Positions 1 through 8,789 of a DNA stretch of 64,000 bases are shown here, one piece after another (position 1 is the stretch's first letter; each line of letters begins with the position of its first letter). The notes under the pieces are model-generated. The model did no database searches, had not been told where the DNA came from, and was given only the letters and a program-made list of their open reading frames with translations. Origin of the DNA: Lachnoclostridium sp. UBA903 (GTDB taxonomy: Bacteria > Bacillota > Clostridia > Lachnospirales > Lachnospiraceae); assembly GCA_002294045.1 (NCBI GenBank), contig DBEP01000002.1, positions 1 to 64,000 of the forward strand, written 5' to 3'. Both the position numbers and the translations under genes were made by a program.

Positions 1-1
1 G

Positions 2-589
2 CCGCCTGCAGGCGAAAGCGGCACCCGCAATTGTTTTATAACTCCGTCCATGTGGGGAGCCTGGATGATATCGGCAGACGCAGACGTAGATAAATGCCTG
101 GAACTTATCGATTATGCTATGTCTGAGGAAGGGTTCACCTTAATGTCTTTAGGAATTGAAGGAGAACATTATAATTCTTATGATTATAGTACGAAATCGG
201 TGGATAGGACCACAGAGCAGGAGGAACTGGCTAAAAGCGTTACAAGTTCTTATTTTACGTTTACCTATGCCAAAGAGGGTACTTCTGCAATCGTTGAAAA
301 CGGAACCACTCCGGAACGTCTTAATAAATATGATTCGGATTTTAATACAATGAAATCCGTTATAACTCAAATCAATACTCCGTTTATAAAAGCTCCCTTA
401 TTTACCACCTTTGGTGCCGACAACCCTGATTTGGTAGCAAAGCTGGCAGAGACGGAAGTGCGGTACATTGTCGGAGAAATCGGACTTTCGGATTTCCAGG
501 AATATATAGATAATACTTATTTGCCGGCAGCCGGGGAAATGGGTGCGGAATATATCCAGTGGATGGAAGACTACGAAGCGGCAGAATAA
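2..589 (+). CDS. ABC transporter solute-binding protein, C-terminal part
   Basis: The reading frame is open from base 2, so the gene starts upstream of the window and only about 195 C-terminal residues are visible. The composition and the run of aromatic and acidic residues (for example WGAWMISADADVDKCLELID near the start and YIQWMEDYEAAE at the end) resemble the C-lobe of large family 1 extracellular solute-binding lipoproteins that feed sugar or oligosaccharide ABC importers. The signal peptide and lipobox would lie outside the window. A strong inverted repeat follows the stop, so this is probably the last gene of its operon. The substrate cannot be told from this fragment. Confidence 0.6.
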   Translation, partial: PPAGESGTRNCFITPSMWGAWMISADADVDKCLELIDYAMSEEGFTLMSLGIEGEHYNSYDYSTKSVDRTTEQEELAKSVTSSYFTFTYAKEGTSAIVENGTTPERLNKYDSDFNTMKSVITQINTPFIKAPLFTTFGADNPDLVAKLAETEVRYIVGEIGLSDFQEYIDNTYLPAAGEMGAEYIQWMEDYEAAE

Positions 590-636
590 AAGAAGATTAG
601 CGGTTACCTCACTTTTACAATAATTAAGAAAACAAG

Positions 637-688
637 TAAGCCGGAATGCGGTAAGGAGAAGGAATCAACCTTACCGCATTCCGGCTTA
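637..688. terminator. Convergent bidirectional terminator
   Basis: A perfect 20-bp inverted repeat (637-656 and 669-688) with a 12-nt loop separates the plus-strand binding-protein gene from the minus-strand LCP gene. The T-rich flank is clearer on the minus-strand side, so it probably ends both transcripts, and the LCP transcript more efficiently. Confidence 0.85.
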
Positions 689-741
689 TAGTATTTCAAC
701 TATCCGGTCTGGTATGTGTCTGAAAAATATTGCACCATCCT

Positions 742-1767
742 TTATTTCTTACCGGTAATTTCCAGGATTTTTGTGCTTATTTCCTGTACCTTAGCGGATG
801 GTACATATGCCTCATCATCAAATAGAAATTTGTGAAGTTCCGTTACATTGGCTGCCAAATCCACAGGGAAAACGTAAGATATTTTTTTATAATATTGAGC
901 CGTGTTTTCGAAAGGGAAGCCCGTTTCATCCGTAATGTTATAAGCCAGGATATCTTTTGCAAGGCTAAGCATATCCATGGAGTCCAGATTGGTATAAATC
1001 TGAGGGAAGATTTCATTTATAATGGAATTAATGGTTAACAGGTCGGAAGATTTCGTCTTTTCAAATATTTTCTGTATTACAATTCTCTGCCGTTCGGTAC
1101 GCTTAAAATCCCCTCCGGACGTATACCGTATTCTGGCGTAGGCTGTTGCATGGGTACCGTTCACCACCTGAGTTCCTGCGGATTTTAAATTGCCGACGCT
1201 GGTGCCGTTAATTTTGTTTAATTCCTTCGTATAACCGTTTACGTATTTCAATTCTTCCTTGGTGATATCCAGTTCAATTCCGCCTAATAAATCAATTACC
1301 TTACAAACCGCATTAAAATTAACCGTAACGTATTCTTTGATGTCCAGGTCAAAGTTGGTATTTATAGTGTTAAGCGCCAGAGGGTATCCGTCTTTAAAGT
1401 AAGCCCAATTTATTTTATTGAAACCGTTGTCCGGTATATCCACATAAGTATCACGGTATATGGAGACTAATTTGATATCTTTTGATTTTCTGTTTATGCT
1501 TGCAATGACAATGGTATCGCTGTGAGTGGATTTCTTTAAGGCATTGTCTCTGGAATCAACGCCGAAGATTGCTATATTACGGTAACCTCCGATTTCCTTA
1601 CTGTCAATATCATTGGTTACAATGGAAGCGTCACCGCTTTTATCCAGCTGGGTTTTGTCGGTAATATAGATGAAATAGCCGAACCCGGCGACAATTAATA
1701 AAAGTATTAAATCTATTAATAGCAGTAATTTTTTTCTTAGTTTTCTTTTTTTTCTTTTACTATTCAT
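742..1767 (-). CDS. LytR-CpsA-Psr (LCP) family cell-wall glycopolymer transferase
   Basis: 341 residues. A very basic N-terminus (KRKKRKLRKK) leads into one membrane helix at about residues 13-34, then an extracytoplasmic LCP domain. LCP signatures are visible: FGVDSRD, SDTIVIASI, KLVSIYRDTYVDIP, NFDLDIKEYVTVNF and YARIRYTSGGDFKRTERQR, which supply the Arg and Asp residues that bind the pyrophosphate lipid substrate. The family transfers undecaprenyl-pyrophosphate-linked polymers (teichoic acid, capsule) to peptidoglycan outside the membrane. It lies 39 bp downstream of the sugar-phosphotransferase gene on the same strand, so the two are probably co-transcribed for surface polysaccharide attachment. 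An SD-like AGGAG precedes the ATG. Which polymer is handled is unknown. Confidence 0.9.
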   Translation of the reverse strand: MNSKRKKRKLRKKLLLLIDLILLLIVAGFGYFIYITDKTQLDKSGDASIVTNDIDSKEIGGYRNIAIFGVDSRDNALKKSTHSDTIVIASINRKSKDIKLVSIYRDTYVDIPDNGFNKINWAYFKDGYPLALNTINTNFDLDIKEYVTVNFNAVCKVIDLLGGIELDITKEELKYVNGYTKELNKINGTSVGNLKSAGTQVVNGTHATAYARIRYTSGGDFKRTERQRIVIQKIFEKTKSSDLLTINSIINEIFPQIYTNLDSMDMLSLAKDILAYNITDETGFPFENTAQYYKKISYVFPVDLAANVTELHKFLFDDEAYVPSAKVQEISTKILEITGKK

Positions 1768-1788
1768 TTTAACTCCTGTCTTACCCTT

Positions 1789-3207
1789 TTAATATGCATT
1801 TTTATTTATAAATCCATTAAACATGGTAAAGAATAAAATTTTAAAGTCCAGGCCAATGGTCCAGTTCTCAATATAATATAAATCACATTCGATCCGCTTT
1901 CGGATAGAGGTGTCACCGCGGAAGCCTTTAATCTGTGCCCAGCCTGTCATACCGGGCTTAACCTGGTGCTTAATCATGTACCGCGGAATTTCTTCCTTGA
2001 ATTTATCCACGAAAAACGGCCGTTCCGGACGGGGGCCCACAAGGCTCATTTCACCTTTCAAAACGTTAAAAAGCTGAGGTAATTCATCTATACTGGTTCT
2101 GCGGATAATTTTGCCGATTTTCGTAACACGGGGATCATTAAAGGTTGTCCAGGCTTTTTTCTCATTGGATTCCCGCTGGATTTCCATGGAACGGAACTTA
2201 TACATCTTAAATTCCCTGTTATGCCGTCCTATCCGGACCTGGCTGAATATAAGCGGCCCAGGTGAAGTGGCTTTAATAATAATGGCAACAATAGCCATCG
2301 GGACGGAAAATATAATAAGCGCCATAATACAGCCGAACAGATCCATGGCACGTTTTATGAAACGGTTGAGTGTATTGCTTAACGGTACATTACGGATATT
2401 GATGACCGGAAGGCCGTCTAAGTCCTCCGTATAAGGAACGGTGGGAAAAAAGTTCTGGTAATCCGGGATAAATTTTGTATGCACACCGGATTTTTCGCAA
2501 ATTCCTACAATCCGTCCTAATTTGGAATATTCGTTAATGCTTAAGGTAATGGCTATTTCATCCAGGCCGTTCTGAGGGAGTATTTCCAGGAGGTCGTCAA
2601 TGGTGCCGATTACTTTTATGTTTTTATATACGCTTCCCCGTTCTATGTTATCATCCAGGATTCCGTGAATGTAATAACCCCATTGGGGATTCACCAGTAT
2701 TCTGTCGATGTATGCTTCTGCAGCACTGCTGTATCCCACTAAAACGATATGTTTTAAATTATAACCTTTTTTTCTGGCTGCTTTGAGGGAATAAGCCAGG
2801 ATGGTACGGAAGCCGGTATCTAATATTATATTAATAACGAAAAATATGGCAATCATGAAACGGGAATAATTGGTTTCTTTAATCAAATACAAGATAAAAG
2901 TAAAGTATAAGGTACCGAAAAAATTGGCCCTGACAATATTCCATAAACCGTCGCGTCTGCTTTGGCTCCGTTTCGGTGCATATAAATTACATAAGTAATA
3001 TATAATTAAATAACCCGGAATCAGAAAAAATAATATTCTCGCATATTCCGGCAATGTATAAAATTGTGCGTTCGGATCCCATTTGAGCAGAAACCTTAAC
3101 GGACTGTAAAAACGCAGATAATAGGAAACGACGTAAGATAACGCCAATAAACAGCCATCAATTATTACATGTATTCGGTTGAATGTCTTTTGATTGTCTT
3201 TTATCAT
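1789..3207 (-). CDS. Polyprenyl glycosylphosphotransferase (WcaJ/PssY-like)
   Basis: About 472 residues. The N-terminal half has several membrane helices and a nucleotide-binding-like soluble segment (VLVGYSSAAEAYIDRIL). The C-terminal half is a bacterial sugar transferase domain with the family signatures SPGPLIFSQVRIGR, FKMYKFRSM, RTSIDELPQLFNVLKGEMS, LVGPRPERP and VKPGMTGWAQIKG. These enzymes move a sugar-1-phosphate from a UDP-sugar to undecaprenyl phosphate, the first step of exopolysaccharide or capsule repeat synthesis. The ATG at 3207 is chosen because a GGTGA lies about 6 nt before it. In-frame GTG codons at 3216 and 3219 have no better site. No other polysaccharide genes are adjacent, so the product is unknown. 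Confidence 0.88.
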   Translation of the reverse strand: MIKDNQKTFNRIHVIIDGCLLALSYVVSYYLRFYSPLRFLLKWDPNAQFYTLPEYARILFFLIPGYLIIYYLCNLYAPKRSQSRRDGLWNIVRANFFGTLYFTFILYLIKETNYSRFMIAIFFVINIILDTGFRTILAYSLKAARKKGYNLKHIVLVGYSSAAEAYIDRILVNPQWGYYIHGILDDNIERGSVYKNIKVIGTIDDLLEILPQNGLDEIAITLSINEYSKLGRIVGICEKSGVHTKFIPDYQNFFPTVPYTEDLDGLPVINIRNVPLSNTLNRFIKRAMDLFGCIMALIIFSVPMAIVAIIIKATSPGPLIFSQVRIGRHNREFKMYKFRSMEIQRESNEKKAWTTFNDPRVTKIGKIIRRTSIDELPQLFNVLKGEMSLVGPRPERPFFVDKFKEEIPRYMIKHQVKPGMTGWAQIKGFRGDTSIRKRIECDLYYIENWTIGLDFKILFFTMFNGFINKNAY

Positions 3208-3726
3208 AATTTTCACCACAGCCGGGAGAAAGATTTTTTATCTTGTTATAAGCTTATAGGAAAATGCTCTTCTTTTGCAGATAAAAAACGCTCCGCGGGA
3301 TACGCATGACGCTTGTAAGGAATTATGCCGCATAGCGGCCAAGCGTCAGCACAGAGTTTGCCCTGCAAACTCTTTCTTAATTAGTAATTTTTCTAAAGTA
3401 TTGTCATAAAGCGTCATTAATATAATACATGATTCGTTTCCAATCCACAATATATAAATTCTTAATATTTAGGGAAATAATCTTAAGAATTTAGGTAATA
3501 AGCCGTACCGGTTGGAACAGTGGTTAAGCCGAGTGTGTTTGAAAAAATAAACAGGTTTCTCTCTTTTTTAAATATTTTTTCACAATCTTTACACAAAGTA
3601 TTGTTAAAATAAAGCTATAAAATTACAATAATAGTTGAAAGATATGATATAAATCACCGGAAAGGCTTCCGTCCAGTACTTTTTCCGGGCATTAGGAAGA
3701 AAACTGATACAGAAAGGAGTATTAAT
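3208..3726. other. Divergent intergenic region before htrA
   Basis: About 520 bp without a gene. It holds repeat A copy 1 and a long AT-rich stretch from 3400 to 3640 that should contain the htrA promoter. I could not settle on one convincing -35/-10 pair. The htrA ribosome site is AGAAAGGAG just before 3727. Confidence 0.6.
3253..3380 (+). repeat. Dispersed repeat family A, copy 1
   Basis: A degenerate 5' module (CTTATAGG ... ATAAAA) is followed by CGCTCCGCGGGATACGCATG, an 8-bp inverted repeat (GACGCTTG/CAAGCGTC) and the closing terminator-like stem AGAGTTTGC-CCT-GCAAACTCT followed by TTTCTTA. The same module order recurs at 8570, 20650 and 46119. It lies in the divergent gap between the sugar transferase and htrA genes. 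Confidence 0.75.
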
Positions 3727-5340
3727 ATGTCAGATGAATTTTTAAACAACAATAACCAGTTTAATCATGCAGACGCAGATAATAGTAATACAGACAACAT
3801 GGGAAGCAGTGCCTTTCACGGCGGCAATTCCGAAATAAACAATATGAACAATAATAACACCGGGCCGGACAATTCTAATAGTTCCGGTGATAAGGGTTTC
3901 AATCAATCCTCTTCGTCCTACAGTTTCTGGGCTGAACAAATTGCCGCTTCCTCTCCCGGAAAGTCAGGTTCAGACTATCAGCACGGACAGTATAATAATT
4001 TTTATGACGAAAAAGGCGGCTACGGACAGAGCAGTTCCTATGTCAATGGCTACGACAGTCATGTATTTGATATGCCGTCTGAAGAGAAGAAGAAAAAACC
4101 AAGGAAATTTAATTTTTTTAAAAAGACCTTAAAGCTTGTGCTGGGAGCTGCAATTTTCGGCATAGTTGCGGGAGCGTGTTTTTTAGGCTTTAATGTGGTT
4201 TATTATCAAATTAATCCGGATGCGGCACCGATAGCCATCAACATCGGGGACGGAGGCTCCTTCGGCGGTTTTCAATTATATATATCCCCAACTCAGGAAG
4301 AGGACACAAAGATTTCGACAACTACCGTATCCCAGGATGCAATACAGCAAAAAACGGATATTACCGATGTAGTAGAAACCACCATGCCATCCATTGTGAC
4401 CATTACAACTACGTACACCCAATCCTATAATTGGTTCGGGCAGCAGTTCGACCAGCAGGGGGAAGGCGGCGGCTCCGGTATTATCGTTGGCAAAAATGAT
4501 AAGGAATTGCTGATTGCAACGAATAACCATGTTGTAGAAGGAGCAGATCCCATTAAGGTTAATTTTATTGACGGAACGGAGGCAACGGCCATAATAAAGG
4601 GAACGGATGCGGTTGCCGACCTGGCTGTTATTTCCGTTGATTTAAGTACCATAGAAGAAGCTACCTTATCTGCCATTGAGGTTGCAAAATTAGGTGATTC
4701 CGAATCCGTCAAAGTCGGAGAAATGGCTATTGCCATCGGTAATGCCTTGGGATATGGACAATCTACGACGGTAGGATACATCAGTGCAAAAGACAGAACA
4801 GTGGAATTGGAAGATAAAACAATGGTTCTGCTGCAGACAGATGCGGCTATTAACCCAGGCAACAGCGGCGGTGCATTATTAAATCTTAAGGGTGAAGTAA
4901 TTGGCATCAATACGGTTAAATATGCCTCCAGTGAAGTAGAAGGTATGGGATTTGCCATTCCTATATCCAGGGCTTTGCCGATTATAAATGAATTGATGGA
5001 ACGTGAAATACTGGCGGATAACGAAAAAGGCTTTCTTGGCGTATCCATTGAAGATGTAACGGAAGATATAGCCAATACCTATAACTGGCCGGTAGGTGTA
5101 TATGTAAAATCTGTGGTTGCCGGCGGCAGCGCCGAAGAAGCCGGTATCAAAGCCGGCGATATTATAACCAAGGTTAACGACACGGAAATTACCGCAGGCA
5201 CACAATTAAGGGAAAAGGTTACTTCCTACCGTGTGGGTACGGATGTTACCGTTACAATTATGAGAAGTTCAGGAGGCAAATTTGTAGAAAAAGAAATTGA
5301 AGTACACTTAGGTAAAAATCCCGAATTGACAGACAACTGA
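3727..5340 (+). CDS. htrA: Membrane-anchored HtrA-type serine protease with PDZ domain
   Basis: 537 residues. The first 130 residues are a hydrophilic, Asn/Ser/Gly-rich cytoplasmic tail ending in a basic patch (KKKKPRKFNFFKK), then one membrane helix at about 134-159, a trypsin-like S1C protease domain and one C-terminal PDZ domain (about 430-525). The catalytic triad is visible: His268 in NNHVVEG, Asp298 in VADLAVIS and Ser380 in INPGNSGGALLN. HtrA proteases degrade misfolded proteins outside the membrane and are usually induced by envelope or heat stress. The long Asn-rich N-terminal tail is unusual next to textbook HtrA but such tails are common in Clostridia. It is transcribed alone and followed by an inverted repeat at 5377. 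Confidence 0.95.
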   Translation: MSDEFLNNNNQFNHADADNSNTDNMGSSAFHGGNSEINNMNNNNTGPDNSNSSGDKGFNQSSSSYSFWAEQIAASSPGKSGSDYQHGQYNNFYDEKGGYGQSSSYVNGYDSHVFDMPSEEKKKKPRKFNFFKKTLKLVLGAAIFGIVAGACFLGFNVVYYQINPDAAPIAINIGDGGSFGGFQLYISPTQEEDTKISTTTVSQDAIQQKTDITDVVETTMPSIVTITTTYTQSYNWFGQQFDQQGEGGGSGIIVGKNDKELLIATNNHVVEGADPIKVNFIDGTEATAIIKGTDAVADLAVISVDLSTIEEATLSAIEVAKLGDSESVKVGEMAIAIGNALGYGQSTTVGYISAKDRTVELEDKTMVLLQTDAAINPGNSGGALLNLKGEVIGINTVKYASSEVEGMGFAIPISRALPIINELMEREILADNEKGFLGVSIEDVTEDIANTYNWPVGVYVKSVVAGGSAEEAGIKAGDIITKVNDTEITAGTQLREKVTSYRVGTDVTVTIMRSSGGKFVEKEIEVHLGKNPELTDN

Positions 5341-5376
5341 CATATTCCGGTCAGTGTAAAAACAATCAGGTTAAGA

Positions 5377-5441
5377 AACCGGGGATTGCTTTTGCCGTAA
5401 GGGGCATCCGCTGCCTTTACTGCAAACGGCAGTCCCCGGTT
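5377..5441 (+). terminator. Inverted repeat after htrA
   Basis: The 9-bp arms AACCGGGGA and TCCCCGGTT enclose a second pairing segment (TGCCGT/ACGGCA). It is placed right for termination of htrA, but the 3' flank (ATTTATACA) is only weakly T-rich. Confidence 0.6.
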
Positions 5442-5623
5442 ATTTATACAGCGGACAAGTATATTCAGTTGTATAATAACGCTATGAATGTACATTTTTA
5501 GTGAAATTTTGAAAGTAATATGATAAAATATAAAAGAAAAGATTTTATATTTGGTTATAGAAATTAAAGATTTGGCGTGATTTCATTATAATTGTTCATA
5601 GAAATTTAAATTTTATCCTATTG

Positions 5624-5790
5624 TACACCTCTAAGGTGTAAGATATAATGAAAGCGGAATGAGGAATCGGCGAACTTGTTTGCCGATTCCGATTGGAGCA
5701 ACAAGATCATGAACACGCCTTTTGTTCATGATATAATGAAAGCGGAGAGAGGCGACTGCAAGCCTGTCTGCGGTTCCAACAGATATTATA
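5624..5790 (+). repeat. Dispersed repeat family B, locus 1 (two tandem units)
   Basis: Each unit has a variable hairpin, then TATAATGAAAGCGGA followed by GAGAGG or a close variant, then a second hairpin, then a GGAGCAACAAG motif. Unit 1: hairpin 5624-5640 (TACACCT/AGGTGTA), TATAAT from 5644, stem GGAATCGGC/GCCGATTCC (5663-5671, 5682-5690), then GATTGGAGCAACAAG. Unit 2 starts with ATCATGAAC/GTTCATGAT (5706-5714, 5724-5732) running directly into TATAATGAAAGCGGAGAGAGG, with a degraded second stem. The array ends 77 bp before the clpX-like start and points the same way. The remainder of the 5341-5866 gap is AT-rich with nothing else recognised. Confidence 0.75.
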
Positions 5791-5866
5791 CCCGCCGGTT
5801 TTAGTGCAATAGGAAGTTATGGATAACAGTGAATAGCCTTTGGCTCAGATAAAGGAGAGGTAGTTT

Positions 5867-7324
5867 ATGGCTAATGATTTTAATGATAATAATGATATAG
5901 ATAATGTTAATAAGAGCAGCAGCAATACGGAAGATAAAAAGGAGTCCGGGAACAAGGACGATTATGAAGCGGTATGCTATATCTGCAGAAGGCCGGAAAG
6001 CAAAGTCGGAAAAATGATCCGTATCCCCAATAATATATGTATCTGTTCCGACTGTATGCAGAAAACCTTTGATACCATTAATACCAATGGCGTACCTTAT
6101 ATGGATATGATGAATATTTCGCCCAATATGCTGAATTTAGGGAATCTGCAGAATGATATTCCCAAAAGCCAGAAGTTAAAAAAGAAAAAACCGGCCGAGG
6201 ATAAGGATGAAGAAAAAAATACCCTGGACATTAAAAACATACCGTCCCCTCATATTATAAAAGGGAATCTGGATGATTATATTGTAGGACAGGAACATGC
6301 GAAAAAAGTAATATCTGTGGCGGTTTATAATCATTATAAAAGAGTTGCCACCAATACCATGGATGATATTGAAATTGAAAAATCCAATATGCTGATGATC
6401 GGGCCGACCGGAAGCGGTAAAACCTATTTGGTTAAAACCCTTGCAAGACTTTTAAATGTACCGTTAGCCATAACGGATGCCACATCACTGACGGAGGCCG
6501 GCTATATCGGCGATGATGTGGAAAGCGTCGTATCAAAATTATTGGCGGCAGCCGGCAATGATGTGGAGAAAGCGGAACGGGGTATTATATTCATCGATGA
6601 AATAGATAAAATAGCCAAAAAGAAAAACCTCAACAACAGGGACGTAAGCGGTGAATCGGTACAGCAGGGTATGTTAAAGCTTTTAGAGGGCAGTGAAATT
6701 GAAGTACCTGTGGGGGCGTCCAGTAAAAATGCCATGGTTCCCATGACTACGGTAAATACGAAAAATATATTATTTATATGCGGAGGTGCCTTTCCGGATC
6801 TGGAGGGTATTATAAAAACCAGGCTGAACAAGAAGTCTTCCATTGGCTTCAGTGCAGATTTAAAAGATAAGTATGACAGTGACCCTGATATTTTACAGAA
6901 GGTTACCGTAGAGGATCTCAGGGAATTTGGCATGATACCGGAATTTATCGGCCGTCTGCCCATTATATACGCTTTAGAGGGATTAACGAAAGATATGCTG
7001 ATTAAAGTCCTCAAGGAACCCAAAAATGCCATATTGAAGCAATATAAGAAGTTGTTGCTGTTAGATGAAGTATTATTGGAATTTGATGAAGGCGCTCTGG
7101 ATGCCATTGCCGGCAAGGCTTTGGAGAAAAAGACTGGTGCCAGGGCATTGCGTGCTATTATTGAAGAGTTCATGCTGGATATTATGTATGAGATACCTAA
7201 AGATGAGAATATCGGAAAAGTTATCATTACAAGGGAATATATTGAGAAAAGAGGCGTTCCTTATTTAGAAATGAGGGGTACTTCCCAGAAGGCCTTTACT
7301 CCTATGCTGGAGCAGAAAAACTAA
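5867..7324 (+). CDS. ClpX-type AAA+ unfoldase with N-terminal zinc finger
   Basis: 485 residues, longer than the usual ~420 of ClpX. A 35-residue Asn/Asp-rich extension precedes a four-Cys zinc module (C37-x2-C40 and C60-x2-C63), then a Lys-rich linker and the AAA+ module. Walker A is GPTGSGKT at 179-186, Walker B is IIFIDEID at about 240-247 and the pore loop is GYIGDD. RDVSGESVQQGMLKLLEG, EFIGRLPII and KTGARALRAIIEE are typical of ClpX. An IGF tripeptide, the loop that docks onto ClpP, is present in KSSIGFSADLKD, so it probably works with ClpP. No clpP is adjacent, so this may be a second ClpX-like protein rather than the housekeeping one. The RBS is AAAGGAGAGG. Confidence 0.88.
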   Translation: MANDFNDNNDIDNVNKSSSNTEDKKESGNKDDYEAVCYICRRPESKVGKMIRIPNNICICSDCMQKTFDTINTNGVPYMDMMNISPNMLNLGNLQNDIPKSQKLKKKKPAEDKDEEKNTLDIKNIPSPHIIKGNLDDYIVGQEHAKKVISVAVYNHYKRVATNTMDDIEIEKSNMLMIGPTGSGKTYLVKTLARLLNVPLAITDATSLTEAGYIGDDVESVVSKLLAAAGNDVEKAERGIIFIDEIDKIAKKKNLNNRDVSGESVQQGMLKLLEGSEIEVPVGASSKNAMVPMTTVNTKNILFICGGAFPDLEGIIKTRLNKKSSIGFSADLKDKYDSDPDILQKVTVEDLREFGMIPEFIGRLPIIYALEGLTKDMLIKVLKEPKNAILKQYKKLLLLDEVLLEFDEGALDAIAGKALEKKTGARALRAIIEEFMLDIMYEIPKDENIGKVIITREYIEKRGVPYLEMRGTSQKAFTPMLEQKN

Positions 7325-7347
7325 AGAAAAAACGGGAGGAATCATGT

Positions 7348-8025
7348 ATGGAAGATAAGCATTTGCCGGAAATTGAGGGGAACCTCAGAAAGCACATGGT
7401 ACGGGTACCTGAGGTTATAGAGCAGGCAAGCGGCATCCGTATTTTCGGAAAATTAATTAAATCGCTGGTATTTACCACCGATGTGGCTATTATACGAAAC
7501 TGCAACGCCAATGCAGTCATAGCCGTATATCCCTTTACACCCCAGCCCATTATTACCCATTCCATTATCAGCTGTTCCGATGTCCCGGTATTCTGCGGTG
7601 TCGGAGGAGGAACCACGACCGGCAAAAGAGTGCTTAATCTGGCTGAAGATGCGGAATTCCAGGGAGCTGTGGGAGTCGTTTTAAATGCACCCACACCCAA
7701 TGAAACCATAGAATATCTGAAACAGAAAATTGATATACCGGTTGTTATAACCGTTGTGTCAGAGAAGACGGATATTAAAGGCAGGCTGGAAGCCGGTGCG
7801 GATATCTTGAATGTTTCCGGTGCCGCTAAGACGGTTGAAATAGTCAGACAGATCAGAAACGATTTTCCTAAAATACCGATCATAGCAACAGGAGGACCGA
7901 CTGAGGAAAGTATCTTAAATACCATTAAAGCAGGTGCCAATGCAATAACCTATACACCTCCGGCCAACGGGGAGATATTTAAAAAACTTATGAATAAGTA
8001 CCGCAGTGAAGATAATATTATATAA
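7348..8025 (+). CDS. TIM-barrel-like protein of unknown function
   Basis: 225 residues, soluble, no signal peptide. Alternating hydrophobic strands and a late phosphate-site-like segment (IPIIATGGPTEESI, then AGANAITYTPP) suggest a beta/alpha barrel of the ThiE or KDPG-aldolase type. FCGVGGGTTTGKR in the middle is a Gly/Thr-rich loop that could bind phosphate. Proteins like this are usually annotated only as hydrolase or hypothetical in Clostridia. It starts 23 bp after the clpX-like stop with a good GGGAGGA site, so it is probably in the same transcript. I cannot name its reaction. Confidence 0.65.
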   Translation: MEDKHLPEIEGNLRKHMVRVPEVIEQASGIRIFGKLIKSLVFTTDVAIIRNCNANAVIAVYPFTPQPIITHSIISCSDVPVFCGVGGGTTTGKRVLNLAEDAEFQGAVGVVLNAPTPNETIEYLKQKIDIPVVITVVSEKTDIKGRLEAGADILNVSGAAKTVEIVRQIRNDFPKIPIIATGGPTEESILNTIKAGANAITYTPPANGEIFKKLMNKYRSEDNII

Positions 8026-8083
8026 TATATGGAATTCGTTTTCAGAACGGCACAAGCATTTTTCTAGTGAGGGAAAAGAAAAT

Positions 8084-8386
8084 ATGTTTATTTTAAGCAG
8101 ATTTAAAAAAAGAATACTGACGGAATCTTCGGCAGATAAAAAGAACCTCAGCAGGGAAAAACGGAATAAGGAAGAATCCCCGGCTGATAAAGAAAGCTCT
8201 GTTAATGCCGGAAAAACCGGTCGGGAGCAGATGAATAATACGGCCACGGAAGAAACAGAGTATGAAATTGTAGAAAAGGAAATACTTCCGGAAAAGATGA
8301 TATGTCCCGACTGCGGTGGTATTACCCTGGTAGGATTGGATTTTTGTGATAAATGCGGAGGAGAATTAATAAATCACGACAATTAA
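8084..8386 (+). CDS. Small zinc-ribbon protein
   Basis: 100 residues from the ATG at 8084, which follows GAGGGAAAAG. An earlier in-frame ATG at 8006 overlaps the upstream gene and lacks a site. The first 70 residues are charged and low in complexity (many Lys, Glu, Ser), probably disordered. The C-terminus carries a double-CxxC zinc ribbon (CPDCGG ... CDKCGGEL). Such tails occur in many small Firmicute proteins without a defined role. It appears to be the last gene of the clpX-like operon. Confidence 0.7.
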   Translation: MFILSRFKKRILTESSADKKNLSREKRNKEESPADKESSVNAGKTGREQMNNTATEETEYEIVEKEILPEKMICPDCGGITLVGLDFCDKCGGELINHDN

Positions 8387-8494
8387 GTTCATGGAATGGT
8401 CCGGGTTAAGTGTATCAGATTTGGTTTTATTAAGAATCCTGCAATTATTCTTAAAAAAACCTTGGGAACCATTAATTTACTATGAAATTAGCAG

Positions 8495-8523
8495 TTGACA
8501 AAAATAAGTTACAATAGTAATAT
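8495..8523 (+). promoter_or_regulatory. Sigma-A-type promoter in front of a hairpin
   Basis: TTGACA at 8495-8500, a 17-bp spacer and TAATAT at 8518-8523. The start point would be near 8530, immediately before the stem-loop at 8535, so the transcript may be short or attenuated before livJ. Confidence 0.5.
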
Positions 8524-8534
8524 ATATGAGAATA

Positions 8535-8575
8535 AAGGCGTTCAGTAATGCTATTTTTTGAACGCCTTATTTTAT
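8535..8575 (+). terminator. Stem-loop downstream of the 8495 promoter
   Basis: A 10-bp perfect stem, AAGGCGTTCA/TGAACGCCTT, is followed by ATTTTATT. It may terminate the zinc-ribbon gene transcript, attenuate the livJ leader, or both. Confidence 0.65.
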
Positions 8576-8675
8576 TCAATAGGAAAATGCGTCCTATTGA
8601 ATAAAAACGCTCCGCGGGATGCGCGTGTGATGCGCATGACGCGCCAGAGTCTGGCAAACCAGACTCTTTGTTAAT
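8570..8675 (+). repeat. Dispersed repeat family A, copy 2
   Basis: A perfect 15-bp inverted repeat (arms 8570-8584 and 8592-8606, TTTTATTCAATAGGA type) is followed by ACGCTCCGCGGGATGCGCG, GCGCATGACGCGC and the closing stem AGAGTCTGG-CAAA-CCAGACTCT (8646-8667) with TTTG. It is one of the most intact copies. Confidence 0.85.
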
Positions 8676-8789
8676 GGAGGAAATGGCGGTTTTTAACCTG
8701 ATACTTTAGCACATTACTATGCGATAAAGGCAAAGCGGTAAAACCGGAATTGAATTCATTATCAAATAAAAGGAAAGGGAGGAAACTTT

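Noticed and set aside
149..370. Opposite-strand ORF of 73 residues in the binding-protein gene
   Set aside because: It overlaps a convincing coding frame and has no SD or family pattern. Many such shadow frames exist and were left out.
4425..5075. 216-residue minus-strand ORF opposite htrA
   Set aside because: It lies fully inside the protease and mirrors the coding frame; composition is typical of an antisense artefact.
5624..5790. CRISPR array
   Set aside because: Units are palindromic, of unequal length, number two, and there are no spacers or cas genes.
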